Shown here piece after piece: positions 6,825-11,625 of a stretch of 11,625 bases of DNA; the first letter of the stretch is position 1, and the number at the start of each line of letters is the position of its first letter. Origin of the DNA: RAM1 sp943372515 (GTDB taxonomy: Bacteria > Pseudomonadota > Gammaproteobacteria > Burkholderiales > Burkholderiaceae_C); assembly GCA_943372515.1 (NCBI GenBank), contig CALRYY010000128.1, forward strand, positions 1 to 11,625. The letters are read 5' to 3'. The notes beneath the pieces were generated by a model that did no database searches, had not been told where the DNA came from, and saw only the letters and a program-made list of their open reading frames with translations. Position numbers and translations under genes: made by a program.

Positions 6825-7720
6825 GCTGCGCTCCCCTGGTAGCCGGGATGCCACCTGAGCCAGTACCGTTCCAGCCCCCGGGCAAACACGTCCGCCAGCT
6901 TGCCCAGCAGCGCATACAGCAGGATGCCCACCAGCACCACGTCGGTCTGCAGGAACTCGCGGGCGTTCATGGTCAGGTAGCCGATGCCCGATTGCGCCGA
7001 GATGGTCTCGGCCACGATCAGGATTACCCACATCAGCCCCAGCGAAAAGCGCAGCCCCACCAGGATGGACGACAACGCGCCGGGCAGGATGATCTGGCGG
7101 TACAGCTGCCAGCGGCTCAGGCCGTAGGTGCGCCCCATCTCGATCAACCCCGGGTCCACATTGCGGATGCCGTGAAAGGTGTTCAGGTAAATCGGAAAAA
7201 ACACGCTCACGCTGATCAGGAACAGCTTGGCCGATTCGTCAATGCCGAACCACAAAATCACCAGCGGGATCAGCGCCAGCGCCGGGATGTTGCGCAGCAT
7301 CTGGAAGGTGGAGTCCAGCAGCGTTTCGGCCAGCCGCAGCGAGCCTGTGAGCAGGCCGAACGCCAGGCCCAGCCCGCCGCCAATGGCCAGGCCCGCCAGC
7401 GCGCGCCCGGCGCTGACTTTCACATGGGTCCACAGCTCGCCGGAGGCGGTCAGCGTCCAGGCGGCTTTGAGCACTTCCACCGGGGCGGGCAGCACGCGAG
7501 TGGACAGTAGGCCCAAGGCAGAAGCCGCTTGCCAGGCTGCGATCAAGCCGATGGGGAGCAGCCATGGCAATACGCGCTGCACTGCGGCGCGCAGCCATGG
7601 ATTGCGGGTCAAGCCCGCAATGACAGAGGTACGGGGTTTGTCATCCCGGACTTGATCCGGGATCCACGCCTCGTTCGTGGCGCCTGCACTCGTCTGCAAT
7701 TCCGGTACATGTGTGCTCAT
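6821..7720 (-). CDS. ssuC: Aliphatic sulfonate ABC transporter permease SsuC, with repeat-derived N-terminal extension
   Basis: Inner-membrane permease, 299 aa, against about 263 in E. coli SsuC. The conserved body begins near residue 43 (WLRAAVQRVLPWLLPIGL) and continues with STRVLPAPVEV, MLRNIPALALIPLVILWFGI, the EAA-type loop IEMGRTYGLSRWQLYRQIIL, and SAQSGIGYLTMNAREFLQTD. Five or six membrane segments are expected. The extra N-terminus is peculiar: residues 18-42 (WIPDQVRDDK...SVIAGLTRNPW) are the translation of two REP-like palindromes. There is no other ATG until deep inside the conserved part, and ATG 7720 lies 3 bases after the ssuD stop, so the extension seems really translated, though a non-ATG start after the repeats cannot be excluded. 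It overlaps ssuB by 4 bases. Confidence 0.93.
   Translation of the reverse strand: MSTHVPELQTSAGATNEAWIPDQVRDDKPRTSVIAGLTRNPWLRAAVQRVLPWLLPIGLIAAWQAASALGLLSTRVLPAPVEVLKAAWTLTASGELWTHVKVSAGRALAGLAIGGGLGLAFGLLTGSLRLAETLLDSTFQMLRNIPALALIPLVILWFGIDESAKLFLISVSVFFPIYLNTFHGIRNVDPGLIEMGRTYGLSRWQLYRQIILPGALSSILVGLRFSLGLMWVILIVAETISAQSGIGYLTMNAREFLQTDVVLVGILLYALLGKLADVFARGLERYWLRWHPGYQGSAA
7598..7666. repeat. Inverted pair of REP-like palindromes inside the ssuC coding sequence
   Basis: Unit A has arms ATTGCGGG (7601-7608) and CCCGCAAT (7614-7621) with loop TCAAG. Unit B has arms ATCCCGGA (7643-7650) and TCCGGGAT (7656-7663) with loop CTTGA. B is the reverse complement orientation of A: both read TGGAT..GG.TCAAG.CC..ATGAC on one strand. 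About 14 bases lie between the outer ends. They encode the peptides IPDQVRDD and VIAGLTRNP, strings that recur in many proteobacterial annotations where this repeat family overlaps genes (from memory). Confidence 0.88.
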
Positions 7721-7723
7721 GGT

Positions 7724-8899
7724 TCAGCTTTGCGATGCGCGCGGCGCGTAGTTGTTGGCCACGACCTCGCCAAACGGACCGTTCAGCCGTCGACCCGGCA
7801 AGCCTTGCTCCAGCCCCGCGCGCAGCTTGCGCGGCAGCAGCGGGAACACCAGTTCGGCAAAGCGGTAGGCTTCCTCCAGGTGGGGGTAGCCCGACAGCAC
7901 GAACGTGTCCAGACCCAGCGCGGCGTATTCCTCGATGCGCTGTGCCACCTGCTGCGGGTTGCCCACCAGGGCCGTGCCCGCACCGCCGCGCACCAGGCCC
8001 ACACCGGCCCACAGGTTGGGGCTGATCTCCAGGTCAGCCCTCGTCCTCTTCTTCCCTCCCCCATGCAGCGCGGCCATGCGCCGCTGCCCTTCTGAATCCA
8101 TCTTGGCGAATGCCGATTGCGCGCGGATCACCGTGTCGTCGTCCAGCCGGCTGATCAGGTCGTCGGCAGCCTGCCAGGCGGCGTCTTCGGTCTCGCGCAC
8201 GATCACGTGCAGGCGAATGCCGAATTTCACCGTGCGGCCGTGCTTTGCCGCCCTGTCCCGTACATCAGCCACTTTTTTGGCCACGTCGGCCGGGGGCTCG
8301 CCCCAGGTCAGGTAGGTGTCCACCTGCTCGGCGGCCAGCTCATGGGCCGGTGCCGACGAGCCGCCGAAGTACACCGGTGGATAGGGCTTTTGCAGCGGCG
8401 GGAACAGCAGCTTGGCGCCCTTGACGCTCAGGTGCTTGCCGTCGTAGTCAAAGCTCTGCCCGTCGTGGCTCTTCGTGATGATTTCGCGCCAGATGCGGAT
8501 GAACTCCGCCGACTGTTCATAGCGCGATGCATGGTCCTGGAACACGCCGTCGCCTTCCAGCTCGGTCTGGTCGCCGCCAGTGACCAGGTTGATGAGCAGG
8601 CGCCCGCCCGACAGCCTGTCAAACGTGGCCGCCATGCGCGCTGCAAGCGACGGCTGGTGCAGGCCAGGGCGCACCGCTACCAGGAACTTCAGGCGTTTGG
8701 TTACGGGCAGCAGCGACGACGCCACCACCCACGGGTCTTCGCACGAGCGGCCGGTAGGGATCAGCACGCCCTCGTAGCCCAGGTTGTCCGCCGCCTGGGC
8801 GATCTGTTTGAGGTAGTCGTGGTTGACTTCGCGGGCGCCTTCGCTGGTGCCCAGGTAGCGGCTGTCGCCGTGGGTGGGTATGAACCAAAAAACTTGCAT
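7724..8899 (-). CDS. ssuD: FMNH2-dependent alkanesulfonate monooxygenase SsuD
   Basis: Oxygenase that splits the C-S bond of alkanesulfonates using FMNH2 and O2, giving aldehyde and sulfite; a bacterial-luciferase-fold TIM barrel in the cytoplasm. It has 391 aa (E. coli 381). Active-site residues can be matched to E. coli: C53 in GRSCEDPW (C54), R229 and H231 in GIRLHV (R226, H228), R304 in LVRGGAGTALVG (R297) and Y338 in LSGYPHLEEAYRF (Y331). The shift grows from +3 to +7, which points to about four extra residues near 282-288 (GKKRTRA), at the base of the mobile loop. C53 is its only cysteine. ATG 8899 is chosen over the longer frame to 8944 because AAGGAAG (8903-8909), overlapping the ssuA2 TAA, precedes it and homology starts there. 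Confidence 0.96.
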   Translation of the reverse strand: MQVFWFIPTHGDSRYLGTSEGAREVNHDYLKQIAQAADNLGYEGVLIPTGRSCEDPWVVASSLLPVTKRLKFLVAVRPGLHQPSLAARMAATFDRLSGGRLLINLVTGGDQTELEGDGVFQDHASRYEQSAEFIRIWREIITKSHDGQSFDYDGKHLSVKGAKLLFPPLQKPYPPVYFGGSSAPAHELAAEQVDTYLTWGEPPADVAKKVADVRDRAAKHGRTVKFGIRLHVIVRETEDAAWQAADDLISRLDDDTVIRAQSAFAKMDSEGQRRMAALHGGGKKRTRADLEISPNLWAGVGLVRGGAGTALVGNPQQVAQRIEEYAALGLDTFVLSGYPHLEEAYRFAELVFPLLPRKLRAGLEQGLPGRRLNGPFGEVVANNYAPRASQS

Positions 8900-8907
8900 C
8901 GTCTTCC

Positions 8908-9900
8908 TTACTTTGCTGCGAGGGACAGGCCTTCGGGCCGCCACACGATTTCGGCCACGCGCACGGGTTTGGGAATCAGCCCCAGCTTGTGGAACGCATC
9001 AGCTACACGCTGTTGATCCGCGACGGTCTGCGCGTTCAGCGGCCCCACGGGTGAACTGGGCCGGCGCTGCAAAAACAGGCTCACCACGCCGGCGTCCAGC
9101 CCGCTGAAGTCGGCAATCAGCTTGATGGCGTCCTTGCGGTTGCCCTGCACCAGGCGGTCAGCACGGTTGAGTTCTTCAAACAGAACGCCCAGCGCCTGCG
9201 GGTGCTGCGTGGTGAACGGGCGCGACGCCAGGTAAAACGAGTTGTTGCTGGACAGGTCGCGGCCCGTGGCGAGCGTGCGCGGCTTGATCGCCAGCTCGGT
9301 TGCGGCATAGAACGGGTCCCAGATGGCCCAGGCATCCACCGCCTTGCGCTCGAACGCGGCGCGTGCGTCGGCCGGCGCCAGGTAGATGGGCTGGATGTCG
9401 TCCCACTTCAGCCCGGCTTTGGCCACGGCTTGCACCAGCAGGTAGTGCGCGCTGGAGCCTTTTTGCAGCGCAATGCGTTTGCCTTTCAGGTCGGCCAGCT
9501 TCTTCAAAGGCGAGTCATTGAGCACCAGGATGGCCGAGCTGTCGGGCTTGGGCGGCTCGGCACCCACGTACAACAGGTCCTTGCCCGCTGCCTGCGCAAA
9601 CACGGGCGGTGAATCGCCCGTCAGGCCGAACTCGAGGCTGCCCACAGACAAGGCCTCCAGCAGCTGCGGGCCGGCCGGGAATTCAACCCACGCCACTTTG
9701 GTGTTGGGCAGGCGCTTTTCGAGCCAGCCCGACTGCTTGATGACGACCAGGTTGGCAGCGGATTTCTGGTAGCCGATGCGCAGCTGGGCCGGCGCACTGC
9801 CCGGCGCCTGGGCGCGGCTGCCGGCGGCCCATAGCGCGGCGGTGGTGGCCAGCAGGCGCAGGAAGTTGCGGCGGATGGGAGAGGCGATGGGGTTCGTCAT
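8908..9900 (-). CDS. ssuA: Sulfonate-binding periplasmic protein SsuA, second copy, with Tat-like signal
   Basis: Periplasmic solute-binding protein of 330 aa for the SsuBC importer. The N-terminus SPIRRNFLRLLATTAALWAA (7-26) has a twin-arginine core RRNFLR resembling the Tat consensus RRxFLK, and cleavage is likely at SRA-Q or AQA-P (about residue 30-32). The body has LRIGYQKSA, WVEFPAGPQLLEAL, DSPLKKLADLKGKRIALQKG, YLAPADARAAFE and DAWAIWDPF, all typical SsuA. It differs from copy 1 throughout but shares all these blocks (about half the residues by eye). No cysteine or methionine occurs after the start. ATG 9900 has AAGGAG (9909-9914) at 8 bases; the TTG at 9906 is too close. Its ligand may differ from that of copy 1. 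Confidence 0.93.
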   Translation of the reverse strand: MTNPIASPIRRNFLRLLATTAALWAAGSRAQAPGSAPAQLRIGYQKSAANLVVIKQSGWLEKRLPNTKVAWVEFPAGPQLLEALSVGSLEFGLTGDSPPVFAQAAGKDLLYVGAEPPKPDSSAILVLNDSPLKKLADLKGKRIALQKGSSAHYLLVQAVAKAGLKWDDIQPIYLAPADARAAFERKAVDAWAIWDPFYAATELAIKPRTLATGRDLSSNNSFYLASRPFTTQHPQALGVLFEELNRADRLVQGNRKDAIKLIADFSGLDAGVVSLFLQRRPSSPVGPLNAQTVADQQRVADAFHKLGLIPKPVRVAEIVWRPEGLSLAAK

Positions 9901-9912
9901 GACCAATACTCC

Positions 9913-10935
9913 TTATTGCGCCGGGTTCCAGGCAGCTTCCTTGACGGAAACAGCCTTGGGAATCAGCTTGAGGTCAAAGAAGGTGTCGGCGATCTTTTGC
10001 TGCTCGGCAATCACGGCGTCGCTCAGCGGGCGCACGTTGAACTCATAGCGGCGCAGGCTCAGCTCCACCACCTCCACCGGCAAGCCCTGCAGCGGCGCAA
10101 TGATGTCGGCCGCCTGGCGCAGGTTGGCCTTGAGCCAGCGGCCGCGCTCCACGGAGTCGTCAAACAGCGCTTCGATCACCTTGGGGTTCTTGCCCACAAA
10201 GCCGCGCTCGCCCAGGTAGTACTGGTAGTTGTTGACCACGCCCTTGCCGTCGGCCAGCACACGCGCGCCAATGGTCTTTTCAGCCGATGCCTGGAACGGG
10301 TCCCAGATGACCCAGGCGTCCACGGCCTTGCTTTCAAACGCGGCGCGTGCGTCGGCCGGGGCCAGGTACACGGGCTGCACGTCTGACAGCTTCAAGCCGT
10401 TCTTTTCCAGCAGGCGCACCAGCAGGTAATGCACGTTGCTGCCCTTGTTCAGCGCGACCTTCTTGCCCTTGAGCTCGGCCACGGATTTGAGCGGCGAATC
10501 TTTCGCCACCAGGATGGCCTCGGCCTGCGGCGCGGCCGGGTCATGGCCGAAGTAAACGAATTTGGCACCGGCGGCCTGGGCAAAGATGGGCGGTGCCTCG
10601 CCCACGTAACCAACGTCGACCGAGCCGACATTCAGGCCTTCCAGCAGCTGCGGGCCGGCGGGGAACTCCACCCACTTCACGCCAAAGCCCAGCGGGGCCA
10701 GGCGCTTTTCCAGCGAGCCCTGTGCCTTTTGCAGCACGAACAGGCTGGCCGACTTCTGGTACCCGATGCGAAGTTCGCCCTTGGCCTGCGCCTTGGCCAC
10801 GGGCAGCAGCAAAAAGCTGGTGACCAGCAGCGTGGCCAGCAGCACAACCAGCGCAATCGCAACGTTGCGCAAGGCAGATATCCAGCGGATGGAGGGGACA
10901 GCGGCTTCGGCGCTGTCGGTGGTGATTTGACTCAT
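9913..10935 (-). CDS. ssuA: Sulfonate-binding periplasmic protein SsuA, first copy
   Basis: Periplasmic solute-binding protein of 340 aa for alkanesulfonates. It has an unusually long N-terminus: about 24 polar residues, then a hydrophobic segment at 25-46 (ALVVLLATLLVTSFLLLPVA) and an AKA-QA or AQA-KG cleavage site near residue 49-51. It may be a Sec signal peptide with a long n-region or, if uncleaved, a membrane anchor. The body carries LRIGYQKSA, WVEFPAGPQLLEGL, DSPLKSVAELKGKKVALNKG, YLAPADARAAFESKAVDAW and VIWDPF. No cysteine or methionine is present after the start. AAGGA (10943-10947) lies 7 bases before the ATG. Its TAA stop lies inside the Shine-Dalgarno of copy 2, so the pair is probably translated in sequence. 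Roles of the two copies cannot be separated from sequence alone. Confidence 0.93.
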   Translation of the reverse strand: MSQITTDSAEAAVPSIRWISALRNVAIALVVLLATLLVTSFLLLPVAKAQAKGELRIGYQKSASLFVLQKAQGSLEKRLAPLGFGVKWVEFPAGPQLLEGLNVGSVDVGYVGEAPPIFAQAAGAKFVYFGHDPAAPQAEAILVAKDSPLKSVAELKGKKVALNKGSNVHYLLVRLLEKNGLKLSDVQPVYLAPADARAAFESKAVDAWVIWDPFQASAEKTIGARVLADGKGVVNNYQYYLGERGFVGKNPKVIEALFDDSVERGRWLKANLRQAADIIAPLQGLPVEVVELSLRRYEFNVRPLSDAVIAEQQKIADTFFDLKLIPKAVSVKEAAWNPAQ

Positions 10936-10956
10936 GTGACTATCCTTTTCATGGCG

Positions 10957-10993
10957 TGCAGGCGCAGGTTTCCCCTGCCGCCTGCACAGGCGG
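10957..10993 (-). other. Mutually exclusive stem-loops between ssuE and ssuA1
   Basis: In the RNA an upstream hairpin (10993-10978) pairs CCGCCT with AGGCGG around GTGC. A downstream, longer hairpin (10986-10957) pairs TGCAGGCG with CGCCTGCA, then a bulged G, then CAGG with CCTG around a GGAAA loop. They share 10986-10978 and cannot form together. The longer one ends 9 bases before the ssuA1 Shine-Dalgarno. No U-run follows. It could be a processing or stability element, or a regulatory switch. Confidence 0.5.
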
Positions 10994-11024
10994 TTTGACT
11001 GAAGAACACGGGAATGCGGCGGCC

Positions 11025-11045
11025 GGCCCCCCTTGACGCGGGGCC
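11025..11045. repeat. GC-rich inverted repeat after ssuE
   Basis: GGCCCC (11025-11030) and GGGGCC (11040-11045) flank a 9-base loop, 25 bases beyond the ssuE stop. No T-run follows, so it is a poor terminator. It shares the core CCCCCTTGA with the repeat after sbp (2797-2805), suggesting a degenerate copy of the same element; by sequence alone it could also be chance in GC-rich DNA. Confidence 0.35.
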
Positions 11046-11070
11046 TGGCATCAGCAGCAACAGGGGTGCG

Positions 11071-11625
11071 TCAGACGCTACATCGCACGCGGGAGAACGG
11101 CACCGGCTCAAACCCGGCGGTGGCCGGTGCGCGGTGGCCGCTGCGCAGGCCTTCATGGAACAGCGTGTCCACGGCTTCGTCCAGGCGCGCCGTGATCTCG
11201 GGCCCGACGTTGTACGCGCCCTCGGGCGTCAGTGCCACCTGGGCGTCGGTGGCATACACGCCTGGCAGGATGTGCCGCGCCGACAGCGACTGCAGCACCG
11301 GCCGCAGCGCGTAGTCCAGCGCCAGCATGTGATGAGGGCTGCCGCCGGTGGCCAGCGGCAGCACCAGCTTGGCTTTCAGCGCGGTCTGTGGCAGCAGGTC
11401 CAGAAAGACTTTCAGCACGCCGCTGTAGGCCGCCTTGTACACCGGCGTGGCCACCACGATGGCGGTGGCGCGCTGCACCTGGTCGATGGCACGGGCGATG
11501 CTGCGGTGGGCCGTGTCGGCCAGAAGCAATGCCTGGGGCGACAGGTCACGGATCTGCAACCGCTCCACATACACGCCGCGCAGTTGCAGGCGCTGGTGCA
11601 CCGAATCGAGCAATGCCGCCGAGCG
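11071..11625 (-). CDS. ssuE: NAD(P)H-dependent FMN reductase SsuE (5' end cut by window edge)
   Basis: Flavin reductase that supplies FMNH2 to SsuD. 184 residues are visible, beginning RSAALLDSVH, which matches the part of SsuE just after the N-terminal FMN-binding loop, so about 10-20 residues are missing to the right. Key blocks are IVVATPVYKAAYSGVLKVFL, the DLLPQTALKAKLVLPLATGG stretch, and HHMLALDYALRPVLQSL. The tyrosine in LDYALRP corresponds to the extra residue of the pi-helix (Y118 in E. coli SsuE), supporting SsuE proper rather than a generic flavodoxin-fold reductase. It ends 135 bases before ssuA1, the largest gap in the ssu part. It is first in the visible operon, so the ssu promoter should lie outside the window. 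Confidence 0.93.
   Translation of the reverse strand, partial: RSAALLDSVHQRLQLRGVYVERLQIRDLSPQALLLADTAHRSIARAIDQVQRATAIVVATPVYKAAYSGVLKVFLDLLPQTALKAKLVLPLATGGSPHHMLALDYALRPVLQSLSARHILPGVYATDAQVALTPEGAYNVGPEITARLDEAVDTLFHEGLRSGHRAPATAGFEPVPFSRVRCSV

Noticed and set aside
6036..6842. A 268-codon open frame on the plus strand, antisense to ssuB
   Set aside because: Same antisense shadow effect, no domain, and SsuB on the other strand has all motifs.
7598..7666. Reading the ssuC palindromes as an intrinsic terminator between ssuD and ssuC
   Set aside because: They lie inside the open reading frame, have no T-run on the minus strand, and form a symmetric inverted pair as REP doublets do.
10932..10952. 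Six-codon leader peptide MKRIVT whose TGA overlaps the ssuA1 ATG
   Set aside because: It has no Shine-Dalgarno of its own, contains the ssuA1 Shine-Dalgarno, and has no cysteine or methionine run to act as a sulfur sensor; most likely chance.
1..11625. CRISPR array, tRNA or rRNA genes, insertion sequences or phage genes
   Set aside because: No regularly spaced repeats, no tRNA-like or rRNA-like sequence, and no transposase or integrase motifs were seen; nearly all DNA is accounted for by the fourteen genes.

Overview
The window is a tightly packed, one-strand sulfur-acquisition region. It holds fourteen genes, all on the minus strand, so in transcription order it reads from the right end to the left. 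The base composition is GC-rich. The gene set, the long antisense open frames typical of GC-rich DNA, and a dispersed-looking repeat of the CCCCCTTGAGGGGG type all suggest a betaproteobacterium of the Burkholderiales, probably Comamonadaceae (Acidovorax, Delftia or Variovorax relatives). The taxon is inference from overall appearance; no marker gene is present.

Right part (11625 to 5790): an alkanesulfonate-utilisation (ssu) operon in the order ssuE (5' end outside the window), ssuA copy 1, ssuA copy 2, ssuD, ssuC, ssuB, ssuF. It matches the Pseudomonas putida ssuEADCBF layout, except that ssuA is duplicated in tandem. SsuA proteins capture sulfonates in the periplasm and SsuC/SsuB import them with ATP. 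SsuE supplies reduced FMN, and SsuD uses it with O2 to release sulfite plus an aldehyde. SsuF is a small Mop/TOBE protein. Junctions are very tight: two gaps have a Shine-Dalgarno built on the upstream TAA stop, ssuC begins 3 bases after the ssuD stop, and ssuC/ssuB overlap as ATGA.

Middle (5680 to 5057): a glyoxalase-fold (VOC/PhnB-like) gene, then about 140 bases without a gene. This gap carries a hairpin and an AT-rich promoter-like segment with a perfect palindrome between its -35 and -10 boxes.

Left part (5056 to 1): a 1-Cys peroxiredoxin of the LsfA type (sulfate-starvation-induced in Pseudomonas), an RBBP9-type serine hydrolase, the periplasmic sulfate-binding protein Sbp, and the sulfate permease genes cysT, cysW and cysA (cysA runs off the left edge). 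A double hairpin repeat separates sbp from cysT.

Together the cluster lets a sulfur-limited cell take inorganic sulfate or strip sulfite from organosulfonates, with a peroxidase against the associated oxidative stress. The proteins are themselves poor in sulfur: both SsuA copies and SsuF have no cysteine and no methionine other than the start. The most notable features are an in-frame inverted pair of REP-like palindromes inside the 5' coding region of ssuC, the two divergent sulfur-free SsuA copies with different export signals, and the hydrolase translationally coupled to sbp. I see no wholly unknown system here.
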